Assembly (NCBI GenBank): GCA_037142875.1
Contig: JBAWZV010000003.1
Span: 62,001 to 126,000 of the forward strand
Source: PALSA-600 sp037142875
Lineage (GTDB): Bacteria > Actinomycetota > Thermoleophilia > Gaiellales > Gaiellaceae
Length of the DNA: 64,000 bases
Direction: 5' to 3'
In this document: positions 34,720-42,555 of the stretch, in pieces
Layout of the letters: each line of letters opens with the position of its first letter
Position numbering within the stretch: the first letter of the stretch is position 1
Translations under genes and position numbers: made by a program
Notes under the pieces: generated by a model
What the model saw: the letters and a program-made list of their open reading frames with translations, nothing else
Told to the model about the DNA's origin: nothing
Databases searched by the model: none

Positions 34720-35690
34720 CAGTGCGCGCCTGCGTGAGCACGGTCGAAGCGATGAACGATCCGCTGCGCAACGAAGTTCGTCACGAACGTGATGGCCAGC
34801 AGAAGGAGTGCGAGGTAGAAGAGCGCCGAGACCTCGAGATTCGTTCCCGCGCCCTGGTACTCCGTGGCGAGCTGACTCGCGAGGCTGTTACCCGGGCCGA
34901 ACAGCGAGATCCCGAGACCGCGAAGGCTGTTCCCAATGACCTGCGTCACTGCGATCGCCTCGCCAAGAGCCCGACCGAGCCCGAGAATGACGCCTGCGAC
35001 AACGCCGCCGCGCACGTGAGGGACGACGACGCCACGAACCATCTCCCAGTGCGTTGCACCGAGCCCGATCGAGGCCTCTTTGATGTCGCGCGGGACGCCG
35101 CTGAAGAGCTCACGGCAGATCGACGAGGTGATCGGGATGATCATCATCGTCAGGACGACGATCGCGATCAGCACGCCGTTCTGTGACGGCGATCCCGAGA
35201 AGATCGGGATCCAGCCCAGGTAGTCGTGAAGAAACGGCTCGATGTCGGAACGCATGAACGGCCCGAGCACGAGGATGCCCCAGAGACCGACAACGACGCT
35301 CGGCACGGCCGCGAGCATCTCGATCAGTGACCCGATCGGCCCGCGAATTGCGGGCGGAGCCAGCTCGCTCAGGAACAGCCCGATTGCGATCGAGAGCGGC
35401 GCGGCGATCAGGACGGCACCGAAGGAGATCTCGAGTGTCCCGAGGATCAGCCAACGGGCTCCAAAGACGCCTGTGACCGGGTTCCACTCCGTGTTCCAGA
35501 TGAACCCGAGCCCGAAGTGATGAACTGCCGGCCACGCGCCGTCGATCACCTTCCAGATGATCGCCACGATGATCAGAACGACGAGTGCAGCGGCGGCCGC
35601 TGTGATCAGTCGAAGGCCGGAGTCGCCGACGCGGTCGAGCGTGTGGCGCGTGCGGCGGAGGACTGAGACGGGATCTGCGGCGGCTTCCAT
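34719..35690 (-). CDS. pstC: Phosphate ABC transporter permease PstC
   Basis: 323 aa from the ATG at 35690. It has an N-terminal helix (LITAAAAALVVLIIVAIIWKVI), FGARWLILGTLEISFGAVLIAAPLSIAIGLFLSELAP, and the coupling region VPRDIKEASIGLGATHWEMVRGVVVPHVRGG with the conserved GLGRALGEAIAV. The frame upstream to 35759 includes part of the PHO-box region and is not used. Confidence 0.95.
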   Translation of the reverse strand: MEAAADPVSVLRRTRHTLDRVGDSGLRLITAAAAALVVLIIVAIIWKVIDGAWPAVHHFGLGFIWNTEWNPVTGVFGARWLILGTLEISFGAVLIAAPLSIAIGLFLSELAPPAIRGPIGSLIEMLAAVPSVVVGLWGILVLGPFMRSDIEPFLHDYLGWIPIFSGSPSQNGVLIAIVVLTMMIIPITSSICRELFSGVPRDIKEASIGLGATHWEMVRGVVVPHVRGGVVAGVILGLGRALGEAIAVTQVIGNSLRGLGISLFGPGNSLASQLATEYQGAGTNLEVSALFYLALLLLAITFVTNFVAQRIVHRFDRAHAGAH

Positions 35691-35726
35691 GTCCGGCAGC
35701 TTTACAGTGCAACTGTCGGAGCGCGA

Positions 35727-35770
35727 GGGGCTGTAACCACTTCGACACGAAAGATTCACACCCCGTGAAC
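35727..35770. promoter_or_regulatory. PHO-box-like repeats in the divergent pstC/pstB promoter region
   Basis: On the minus strand four consecutive 11-mers all begin with GT: GTTCACGGGGT, GTGAATCTTTC, GTGTCGAAGTG, GTTACAGCCCC. The first contains GTTCAC, the core of actinobacterial PHO boxes. The array lies between two divergent pst transcripts and ends 8-9 nt before the expected -35 position of the pstB promoter, which has no recognisable -35 hexamer; both facts fit an activator site. Confidence 0.6.
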
Positions 35771-35801
35771 CCCGTCATCGGCCCGCGCCAGTGACACTCG
35801 G

Positions 35802-35807
35802 TAACGT
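35802..35807 (+). promoter_or_regulatory. Putative -10 element of pstB
   Basis: TAACGT lies 7 nt before the ATG at 35815, with no Shine-Dalgarno sequence. The position predicts a leaderless pstB-phoU transcript. Confidence 0.45.
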
Positions 35808-35814
35808 GAGCGTT

Positions 35815-36666
35815 ATGGAGCCGACCCGTTCTGAGACACCGTCCGTCGCGGCGCTGACCGTCAGTCAGAAGCCCGCCGATCCGGTGGCTCGCGAGACCGT
35901 GTTCGACATCGACCATCTGTCGGTGTCGTACGGCGCGTCGTTGGCCGTCTCCGACGTCTCGATGGATATCCACCGGAACGCGGTGACTGCGCTGATCGGT
36001 CCCTCCGGCTGCGGAAAGTCGACCTTCCTGCGCTGCCTGAACCGGATGAACGACCTCGTGCCGAACGCGAAGGTCGAAGGCGCGTTGCTCTACCACGGCG
36101 TCGACATCTACGGCCCCGAGGTCGATCCGATCGAGGTTCGCCGGCGCATCGGCATGGTGTTCCAGCGGCCGAACCCGTTTCCGAAGTCGATCTACGACAA
36201 CGTCGCCTACGGCCTGCGTGTCCTCGGAATGAAGGACAACCTCGACGACCGGGTTGAGCAGGCCCTCCGCCGCGCCGCGATCTGGGACGAGGTCAAGAAC
36301 CGGCTCAAGGGCTCCGCGCTCGGCCTCTCGGGCGGCCAGCAGCAGCGCCTCTGCATCGCCCGTGCGATCGCCGTCGAGCCCGACGTCATTCTGCTGGACG
36401 AACCCGCCTCCGCTCTCGACCCCATCTCGACGCAGTCGATCGAGGATCTGATGCACGAGTTGAAGCGCGAGTACACGCTCGTCATCGTGACTCACAACAT
36501 GCAGCAGGCAGCTCGCGTCGCAGAGATGACAGCGTTCTTCAGCCTCCAGGTCAAAGACGACGGGAGCCGCCACGGCATCCTCGTCGAGTACGACACGACC
36601 GAGAAGATCTTCACGCATCCGGCTGACGAGCGCACGGAAGGCTATGTCACGGGGCGGTTCGGATGA
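35815..36666 (+). CDS. pstB: Phosphate ABC transporter ATPase
   Basis: 283 aa from the ATG at 35815. Walker A GPSGCGKST is at residues 62-70 and is followed by the PstB-specific FLRCLNRMNDLVP. The signature is LSGGQQQRLCIARAIA, Walker B ILLDEPASALDP, and the switch His is in VIVTHNMQQAARV. GTG at 35791 would add eight residues upstream. It is encoded on the strand opposite to pstC, pstA and pstS, an unusual split of the operon. Confidence 0.97.
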   Translation: MEPTRSETPSVAALTVSQKPADPVARETVFDIDHLSVSYGASLAVSDVSMDIHRNAVTALIGPSGCGKSTFLRCLNRMNDLVPNAKVEGALLYHGVDIYGPEVDPIEVRRRIGMVFQRPNPFPKSIYDNVAYGLRVLGMKDNLDDRVEQALRRAAIWDEVKNRLKGSALGLSGGQQQRLCIARAIAVEPDVILLDEPASALDPISTQSIEDLMHELKREYTLVIVTHNMQQAARVAEMTAFFSLQVKDDGSRHGILVEYDTTEKIFTHPADERTEGYVTGRFG

Positions 36667-37340
36667 GATTCTCCTTCCAGGACGAGCTCGAGAAGCTCGA
36701 GGCAGCTGTCCAGGAGGAGGGCGACTATGTGCTGCGGGCGCTGCGCTCCTCGCTCAACGCGCTTGCGCGCGCCGACGACGAGCTTGCCGATGACGTCATC
36801 CGCTTCGACGATGAGGTCGACCGTCGCTACGCCGCCATCGAGTCCGGCGTGCAATCGCTGCTCGCACGGCAGACCCCGGTCGCGTCGGACCTGAGGCTCG
36901 TCCTCGCGATCCTGCGCGTCAACCTCCACCTCGAGCGCATGGCCGACTACTGCGTGACGGTCGCCAAGCTCACAAAGCTGATGGGAAGCCTCGACGTCAC
37001 CGACGAGACGATCCTGACGTCGATCGAAGACATGGGCCAGCGTGCGGAGCAGATGATCCGCGTCGCGCTCGACGCTTTCGCGGATCGCGATCTCGACAAG
37101 GCCCGGTCACTCCACGATCTGGACGACCTGATCGACCGCGCAAATCGCAAGGCTGTCGAGGACGTGCTCTCTCTCGGCGACTCAGCGGAGGAACGCGAGT
37201 ACGGCCTCCGCATGCTCGTCATCTCGCGCTGCGTCGAGCGGATCGGCGACCACGCGGTCGACATCGGCGAGCAGGTCGCCTACCTGGTGACCGGCGAGCA
37301 CGTCGAGCTCACCGACGCATCACGCGCCACCGAGGCCTGA
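36663..37340 (+). CDS. phoU: Phosphate signalling and transport regulator PhoU
   Basis: 225 aa, all-helical, two PhoU domains. The metal-binding motifs are in FDDEVDRRYAAIES and RCVERIGDHAVDIGEQVAYL, with the first domain's LHLERMADYCVTVAKL. PhoU restrains the Pst transporter and the PhoR-type kinase when phosphate is plentiful. It overlaps pstB by ATGA. Confidence 0.96.
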   Translation: MRFSFQDELEKLEAAVQEEGDYVLRALRSSLNALARADDELADDVIRFDDEVDRRYAAIESGVQSLLARQTPVASDLRLVLAILRVNLHLERMADYCVTVAKLTKLMGSLDVTDETILTSIEDMGQRAEQMIRVALDAFADRDLDKARSLHDLDDLIDRANRKAVEDVLSLGDSAEEREYGLRMLVISRCVERIGDHAVDIGEQVAYLVTGEHVELTDASRATEA

Positions 37341-37368
37341 GCCGCCGACCCGTCCTGTGGCGGGCCGG

Positions 37369-37374
37369 TACCTT
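37369..37374 (+). promoter_or_regulatory. Putative -10 element of the DUF202 gene
   Basis: TACCTT lies 9 nt before the ATG at 37384. Weak evidence by itself; it repeats the spacing seen at other starts in the window. Confidence 0.3.
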
Positions 37375-37383
37375 CGGTCATCC

Positions 37384-37743
37384 ATGACCGTGAACGCGAA
37401 CGAGACGCAGGATGCCGGCCGCCGCACGCGCCTCGCCAACGAGCGCACCTACCTTGCGTGGTGGCGAACCGGGCTCACGTCGCTTGCCGTCTGCGTGGGA
37501 CTCGGGCGCATCGTGCCGGACGTCGCGAACGTCACCAAGTGGCCGTATGAGCTCGTCGGCGCCTGCTACGGCGTCCTCGGGATCGCGTTCATGGTGCTGG
37601 GGCACCTGAGAGTCCGCGCCGTCGAGACGGCCGTCGACCGTGGCGAGTTCGCCCGTCTCGACCAGCGGATCGGGCTGTGGCTCCTCGTCGCGGGGATCAT
37701 CCTCGGTACCGCCACGATCGCCCTGGTTGCGTTCGGCGCCTGA
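37384..37743 (+). CDS. DUF202 (YidH-like) membrane protein
   Basis: 119 aa. The conserved start RRTRLANERTYLAWWRTGL is the DUF202 signature; three hydrophobic helices follow (SLAVCVGLGRI, YGVLGIAFMVLGHLRV, LWLLVAGIILGTATIALVAF). Function unknown; some relatives are linked to polyphosphate-associated VTC-type proteins through the shared DUF202 domain, which is interesting next to pst, ppk and CHAD genes. ATG at 37384 is preferred over the GTG-type frame start at 37357. Confidence 0.82.
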   Translation: MTVNANETQDAGRRTRLANERTYLAWWRTGLTSLAVCVGLGRIVPDVANVTKWPYELVGACYGVLGIAFMVLGHLRVRAVETAVDRGEFARLDQRIGLWLLVAGIILGTATIALVAFGA

Positions 37744-37768
37744 CCGCGGCGCCGTGCGCCTCGAAGCG

Positions 37769-38107
37769 CTAGCCGAGCAGCCCGCGAAGCGCGGCGAGAG
37801 GCTCTTCTCGCACCTTGAAGTACGCCCAGTTGCCCCGTTGCTCGCGCTCGACAAGCCCTGCTTCGAGGAGCACCTTGAGGTGGTGGCTGATCGTCGGCTG
37901 TGACAGACCGAGCGGCTCGGTGAGGTTGCAGACACACGCCTCGTGATTCGGCTGGGCCTGGATCAGGCTGATCAGGCGAAGCCGCGTGGGGTCGGCGATC
38001 GTCTTCAACGCCGAGCCGAGCTGCTCCGCGTCGGCAGCGTCGAGCGGACCGTGCAGCAGCGGCGGGCACGAGGCGGCGATCGTCGCAATGGTCTGCATCG
38101 GTTCCAT
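37769..38107 (-). CDS. arsR: ArsR-family arsenic/metal-responsive repressor
   Basis: 112 aa from the ATG at 38107 (38098 is equally possible). The winged-helix core reads ADPTRLRLISLIQ ... LGLSQPTISHHLKVLLEAGLVEREQRGNWAYFKV. Cysteines suited to As(III) are in ASCPPLLHGPL near the N-terminus and in EACVCNLTEPLG just before the recognition helix. It is divergent from the arsenate reductase gene, with palindromes between them. Confidence 0.9.
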   Translation of the reverse strand: MEPMQTIATIAASCPPLLHGPLDAADAEQLGSALKTIADPTRLRLISLIQAQPNHEACVCNLTEPLGLSQPTISHHLKVLLEAGLVEREQRGNWAYFKVREEPLAALRGLLG

Positions 38108-38114
38108 ATTGACA

Positions 38115-38162
38115 GAGATCGATCTCGTTGTCATGATGACGTCGACATCGATCCTCATCGAT
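38115..38162. promoter_or_regulatory. Palindromes in the divergent arsR/arsenate-reductase promoter
   Basis: A perfect 12-bp palindrome GAGATCGATCTC (38115-38126), flanked by GACA and TGTC, and a second repeat ATCGAT-CCTC-ATCGAT (38147-38162) lie in the 71-nt gap. ArsR dimers bind such dyads; either or both could be the operator. Confidence 0.55.
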
Positions 38163-38178
38163 ATGAAAGGACCGCCGC

Positions 38179-38820
38179 ATGACCGAAGCACTCGATCCAG
38201 TCACCGAACGCCATGTTGAGAGCCTCACGCGCGGTCTGATCACCGAGTTCGCCGCGACGTTCTCCGAGGAGACGATCCACCGGTACATCCGCGAGTCGAT
38301 CGACGTCCTGGGAACCGCCAAGATCAACGTCTTCGTCCCCGTCCTCGCCCACCGGTTCGCCCGCGAACGCCTGCGCGCCCTCGCCCAGGCCGACGGTGCC
38401 CTCCCGAAGGCCGAGCCGGAGGTTCTGTTCGTCTGCGTCCACAACGCCGGCCGAAGTCAGATGGCGGCCGCCCTCGTCACGCTTCGATCGCAGGGCCGTG
38501 TCCATGTCCGGTCGGCCGGGAGCGCACCCGCGTCCGAGATCAACCCGGCAGTCGTCGAAGCGATGGCCGAGATCGGCGTGGACCTGCGCGACGCATTTCC
38601 GAAGCCGCTCACGGACGAGGTCGTCCGTGCCGCGGATGTCGTGATCACGATGGGATGTGGCGACGCGTGCCCGATCTATCCCGGCAAGCGCTACGAGGAC
38701 TGGAAGCTCGAAGACCCGGCCGGGCAGGGGCTCGAACCCGTCCGGGCGATCCGTGACGACATCGACGCCCGCGTCCAGGCGCTCGTGGACGATCTGCTCT
38801 CCGCGTCGGCGGCCGGCTGA
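38179..38820 (+). CDS. Arsenate reductase, LMW-phosphatase type with N-terminal helical domain
   Basis: 213 aa. Residues 1-70 form a three-helix bundle (RHVESLTRGLITEFAATF ... ETIHRYIRES) found in actinobacterial mycothiol-linked arsenate reductases. Residues about 81-213 are the low-molecular-weight phosphatase fold with the CX5R loop CVHNAGR (Cys86 to Arg92). DVVITMGCGDACPIYPGKRYEDWKLEDP carries two further cysteines. It reduces arsenate to arsenite in the cytoplasm. AAAGGA precedes the ATG. Confidence 0.88.
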   Translation: MTEALDPVTERHVESLTRGLITEFAATFSEETIHRYIRESIDVLGTAKINVFVPVLAHRFARERLRALAQADGALPKAEPEVLFVCVHNAGRSQMAAALVTLRSQGRVHVRSAGSAPASEINPAVVEAMAEIGVDLRDAFPKPLTDEVVRAADVVITMGCGDACPIYPGKRYEDWKLEDPAGQGLEPVRAIRDDIDARVQALVDDLLSASAAG

Positions 38821-38838
38821 CCCTGTAAGACTCGGGTC

Positions 38839-39507
38839 ATGGCCGACATCCCTCCGAGGGCGCTGCTGCGCGCGCTCACCGCAGAGTTCATCGGCACGTT
38901 CATGCTCGTCTTCGCGGGCTGCGGCGCGATCATGGTCGACACGAGAACGCACGAGCTGGGGCACGTTGGGGTCGCGCTCACCTTCGGCCTCGTGATCACC
39001 GCGATGATCTACGCCGTCGGACACATCTCAGGGGCGCATTTCAACGCCGCGGTGACGTTCGCCTTCGCGCTGACTCGGCATTTTCCGTGGCGTCGAGCCG
39101 TCGCGTACATGGGCGTACAGCTCCTCGGCGCTCTCGCTGCCGCGGCAGTCCTCCGCGGCTCACTCGGCAACATCGCTCACCTCGGCGCGACGCTCCCGTC
39201 CGGCTCCGAGGGACAGTCACTGCTCTGGGAGATCATCCTCAGCTTCATCCTGATGTTCGTCGTTATGGCCGTTGCGACCGATACACGGGCCGTTGGCGAG
39301 GCAGCGGCGATCGCCGTCGGGGCCACCGTCGCGATGGACGCACTCTTTGGCGGTCCGATCTCCGGCGCCTCGATGAACCCGATTCGCTCGGTCGGCCCGG
39401 CGCTCGTCACGGGCGACCTCCACGCCCTGTGGCTCTACATCGTGGCCCCCATCGCGGGCACGTCACTGGGCGCGCTCACCTACCAGTTCGTCCGCGCCGA
39501 GACCTGA
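38839..39507 (+). CDS. MIP-family channel (aquaporin-like), probably for arsenite
   Basis: 222 aa, six helices and two half-helices. The first pore motif is N69-A-A in SGAHFNAAVTFAFAL instead of NPA; the second is N180-P-I in SGASMNPIRSVGPAL instead of NPA. It lies 18 nt after the arsenate reductase gene, and no ArsB or Acr3 pump is present. In the known rhizobial AqpS case an aquaglyceroporin replaces the pump in an ars operon; by analogy this channel would let As(OH)3 out. Glycerol or water transport is the alternative. Confidence 0.82.
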   Translation: MADIPPRALLRALTAEFIGTFMLVFAGCGAIMVDTRTHELGHVGVALTFGLVITAMIYAVGHISGAHFNAAVTFAFALTRHFPWRRAVAYMGVQLLGALAAAAVLRGSLGNIAHLGATLPSGSEGQSLLWEIILSFILMFVVMAVATDTRAVGEAAAIAVGATVAMDALFGGPISGASMNPIRSVGPALVTGDLHALWLYIVAPIAGTSLGALTYQFVRAET

Positions 39508-39540
39508 AACCGCCCCACAGGGCGCACCGTTCGTCACGTC

Positions 39541-39573
39541 GGTGAACGTGTGTCTGCAGCCTGGTGACAACCG
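39541..39573. promoter_or_regulatory. Possible PHO-box-like repeat before the PHP-glycosyltransferase gene
   Basis: GGTGAACGTGT and GGTGACAACCG are 22 bp apart (two 11-bp steps), giving TTCACC and GTCACC on the other strand, the same cores as before pstS. The middle unit is degenerate. It lies 49 nt before the ATG at 39622. Weaker than the other boxes. Confidence 0.35.
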
Positions 39574-39621
39574 GCCGAAAATGGCAGGAGACGTCCGCCG
39601 CAGCGACTAAACCGTGTCTCG

Positions 39622-41883
39622 ATGTCTCACGGAATCGCGCACTGCGACCTGCACGTCCACACACGGTTCTCGACCGATAGCGGCAATTTTGCGCTGCGCC
39701 GCGCGCGACTCGGAGAGTCGTACACCGACCCCGAACGCGTCTATCGGGTCGCTCGCAGTCGCGGCATGCAGTTCGTGACCATCAGCGATCACAACACTCT
39801 GGACGGCGCACTTCGAATCGCCCACCTCGAAGGCACGTTTCTCTCCGTCGAGGTCACGACTGCGTTTCCCGAAGACGGAGCGCCGCTCCACGTTCTCGTG
39901 TGGAACCTCACGGAGGACGACCACCGCGATCTCCAGCCGCTTCGACCGTCCGTCTACGAGCTCGTCGCGTTCCTCCGTGAGCGGAAGCTCACCCATGCAC
40001 TTGCGCACCCGCTCTACCGGATGGGCCCCCCGCTCACCGCCTCCCACGTCGAGCGAATGATGCTCCTCTTCTCGCTCTGGGAAGGCCGCAACGGCGCCCG
40101 CCCCGAGGAGTCGAACGTGCTCGCCGCCCGCCTTGCGTCGACCGTCACCCCCGGGCTGCTGGCGAAGCTCGCCGAACGCCACCGGCTCGAGCCCGTCCAC
40201 GACGGTCGGATCGGCATCACGGGTGGTTCCGACGACCACGGTGCCCTCGACATCGCGACGACGTGGACAGCCGCGGCCGGCGACACCGTCCCCGACTTTC
40301 TCGCCGCCGTTGCCGCCGGCAGCGGAGTGCCCGGAGGCGAACATGGGTCTGCCGTCAAGCTCGCCCACGCAATGGTCGCGCTCGGCGCGAATGCGTACCG
40401 CGCCGCAGAGACGTCGGTCTCCCCGCTCGTCGAGATCCAGCTCCGTGCGCTCTTCGACGACGACGCCGACGACCCCGCCAATCGCCACGCCGAGATCCAG
40501 GCTGCAAGTCGCAACCTCGTCCAGATGCTTGGCGGCCGGGCCCGCGAGGGAGGTCTCGGCCTTGGGCGGCTCTCCGCTCTCGGCCCCCGGCTCTCCGCCC
40601 TGGCGTTCGCCGGGGCGCTCGAACTCCCGTACCTCGCCTCAGCCCACCATCACAAGGGCTCCCGTCAGGACGTCCGCCAGATCGAACACACCTTCTTCGG
40701 ATCCAGAGAGGAGCCCGATGAGCCGAAGGCACTTGTCTTCTCCGACACCTATGGCCAGGCGAATGGTGTCGCCGGCACGATGCGCCGACTGGCAACTGAG
40801 GGTGCCGCGGGGCGTCTTGCGGTCGCCGTGGCAACCGCGTGCACGGAGGCAAGGGAGAGCGATGCGGGGCTGATCACGCTCTCGTCGGACTGGTCTGCAA
40901 CGCTGCCCGCCTACGAGCAGATCGAGCTTCAGTTTCCGCTCGTCACCGATGTGCTGGAGCGCGTGGAGGCTGCAGCCCCGGACGTCGTTCACATCGCGAC
41001 GCCCGGCCCCGTCGGCGCCACCGGCCTGATCGCGGCCAAGCTTCTCGGGATCCCCGTCGTCGGCTCCTACCACACCGAACTCGGGCCGTACGCGCTCCAG
41101 CTGACGCGCGATCCGCTGATCGCCGAGGCGACGAGCTACTACGTCGACTGGTTCTACCGTCAGTGCGACCTCGTCCTCGCACCGACACTCTCGGTGATGG
41201 CCGCGCTCACCGGCCGCGGCGTCGGGAAGCACGTCCTCGTCTGGGGCCGTGGTGTCGATACCGAGGACTTCACCCCGGAGCGCCGCGACGAAGCACTTCG
41301 GCGCACGCTGCTTGCGGGCGGCGACGTCCTGCTCCTCGCTGTTGGGCGTGTGTCCGACGAGAAGCGAATCGACGTCCTTCTTGAGGCGTTCAGGCGCGTG
41401 CACGAGCAACGTCCAGCAGCGCGGTTGGTCATCGTCGGTGACGGTCCCGCTCGCACTCGCTACGAGACGTCGATGCACCCGGGCGTGCAGTTCCTCGGTG
41501 AGGTCAGGGGCCCCGACCTGTCGGCCCTCTACGCGAGCGCCGACGTCTTCTGCTTCCCGAGCACGACCGACACGTTCGGACAAGTGATCCTCGAGGCTGG
41601 CGCCTCCGGCCTGCCGACGGTGGCCGCGGCCGCAGGCGGTGCGATCGAGTTGATCCGAGCCGAGGCGACCGGGCTTCTCGTGCCTCCGGACGACGCCGGC
41701 GAGTTTGCCAACGGCCTGCTCCGTCTGATCGACGCCCCTCTCCTGCGGCGCCAGCTTGGCGCACGAGCCGTCCTTGCGGCGCAGGCGCGGACGTGGGAGA
41801 GCTCCTGGGCCGAGCTCCGCGAGGCCTACCGCGTCGCCTCGCACTCACCCATGAGCACGCACCGCGCAAGAATCGCCGCCTGA
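39622..41883 (+). CDS. Fusion of a PHP phosphoesterase domain and a GT4 glycosyltransferase
   Basis: 753 aa. Residues 1-210 are a PHP metal-dependent phosphoesterase with all ligands: H11 and H13 in DLHVHT, D56-H57 in TISDHNTLDG, E77, H90, H129 in ALAHP, and D205/H206 in GGSDDHG. Residues 210-365 are helical and not recognised. From about 370 on it is a two-lobe GT4 enzyme (FSDTYGQANGVAGT; SYHTELGPYALQL; AVGRVSDEKRIDVLLEAF; FCFPSTTDTFGQVILEAGASGLPTVA), closest in look to diacylglycerol or mannosyl glycosyltransferases such as MgtA/SqdX. No membrane helices. It may hydrolyse a phosphodiester or phosphomonoester and glycosylate the product. Phosphate-sparing lipid replacement is one idea, inferred from position and the nearby repeat. 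Confidence 0.88.
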   Translation: MSHGIAHCDLHVHTRFSTDSGNFALRRARLGESYTDPERVYRVARSRGMQFVTISDHNTLDGALRIAHLEGTFLSVEVTTAFPEDGAPLHVLVWNLTEDDHRDLQPLRPSVYELVAFLRERKLTHALAHPLYRMGPPLTASHVERMMLLFSLWEGRNGARPEESNVLAARLASTVTPGLLAKLAERHRLEPVHDGRIGITGGSDDHGALDIATTWTAAAGDTVPDFLAAVAAGSGVPGGEHGSAVKLAHAMVALGANAYRAAETSVSPLVEIQLRALFDDDADDPANRHAEIQAASRNLVQMLGGRAREGGLGLGRLSALGPRLSALAFAGALELPYLASAHHHKGSRQDVRQIEHTFFGSREEPDEPKALVFSDTYGQANGVAGTMRRLATEGAAGRLAVAVATACTEARESDAGLITLSSDWSATLPAYEQIELQFPLVTDVLERVEAAAPDVVHIATPGPVGATGLIAAKLLGIPVVGSYHTELGPYALQLTRDPLIAEATSYYVDWFYRQCDLVLAPTLSVMAALTGRGVGKHVLVWGRGVDTEDFTPERRDEALRRTLLAGGDVLLLAVGRVSDEKRIDVLLEAFRRVHEQRPAARLVIVGDGPARTRYETSMHPGVQFLGEVRGPDLSALYASADVFCFPSTTDTFGQVILEAGASGLPTVAAAAGGAIELIRAEATGLLVPPDDAGEFANGLLRLIDAPLLRRQLGARAVLAAQARTWESSWAELREAYRVASHSPMSTHRARIAA

Positions 41884-41901
41884 CTCCCAGCTCCTCCCGG
41901 C

Positions 41902-41907
41902 TACACT
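41902..41907 (+). promoter_or_regulatory. Putative -10 element of the alpha/beta hydrolase gene
   Basis: TACACT lies 9 nt before the ATG at 41917; CTGACT, 16 bp upstream of it, is a fair -35. It starts at the end of the preceding gene. A leaderless message is predicted. Confidence 0.45.
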
Positions 41908-41916
41908 GCCCCGCTC

Positions 41917-42555
41917 ATGGCAGGGCTCTTCATACCTGGCTGGGGTGCGCACGCCGGTCTCTACCGAGCGGCGCTGCCTCGCGGCTGGCAAGCGCTCGAA
42001 CCGCCGACCTTTCGGACGACGCGCGGATCGTTCGCCGCCTATCGCGTGTGGCTCGCGGACATGCTCGCCGAGCACCCCGGGGCCATCGACCTCGGCGGGC
42101 ACTCGTTCGGAGCCGCCCTTGCCGTTCTCGCCGCCCACGACAGTCCGGCGTCGGTCAGACGACTCGTGCTCGTTGAGCCAGCCGGACTCCCCCTCGACAA
42201 GCCGATGCCGCGGAGCATGCTCGACTTCGCACTCCAGGCCTTCGGCGGGGCGTACCCGAGCCGGGAGGCCGCGCGCGCGACCATGTCAGTCCTTGCCGCA
42301 CCGCGTGCCGCGCTTCGGCTGGCCCGGACGGTGCGGATGCTGAACCTCCGGGACGAGTTCGAACAGCTCCGTGCGCGTGAGCTGCCCTGCACCGTCGTCG
42401 GGGCCCGTTCCGACACGCTCACCCCGACCGGGCATTGCCGATCCATCGCAGAACTACTCGGAGCCGACTACCGCGAGCTCACGGTCGACGGCGGGCACAT
42501 GTGGTTCCTCGGCGCAGCGGCACTCCACCGCCGCCAGTTCGCGCCCTCGAGCTAG
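41917..42555 (+). CDS. Alpha/beta-hydrolase fold protein
   Basis: 212 aa. The nucleophile elbow is GGHSFGAAL, with the oxyanion-side MAGLFIPGWGAH at the start, an Asp candidate in VVGARSDTLTPTGH and His in VDGGHMWFL. The short length and pattern resemble BioH-like or small carboxylesterase proteins, but the substrate is unknown. Its stop codon shares the palindrome CTAG with the stop of uppP on the other strand. Confidence 0.8.
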   Translation: MAGLFIPGWGAHAGLYRAALPRGWQALEPPTFRTTRGSFAAYRVWLADMLAEHPGAIDLGGHSFGAALAVLAAHDSPASVRRLVLVEPAGLPLDKPMPRSMLDFALQAFGGAYPSREAARATMSVLAAPRAALRLARTVRMLNLRDEFEQLRARELPCTVVGARSDTLTPTGHCRSIAELLGADYRELTVDGGHMWFLGAAALHRRQFAPSS

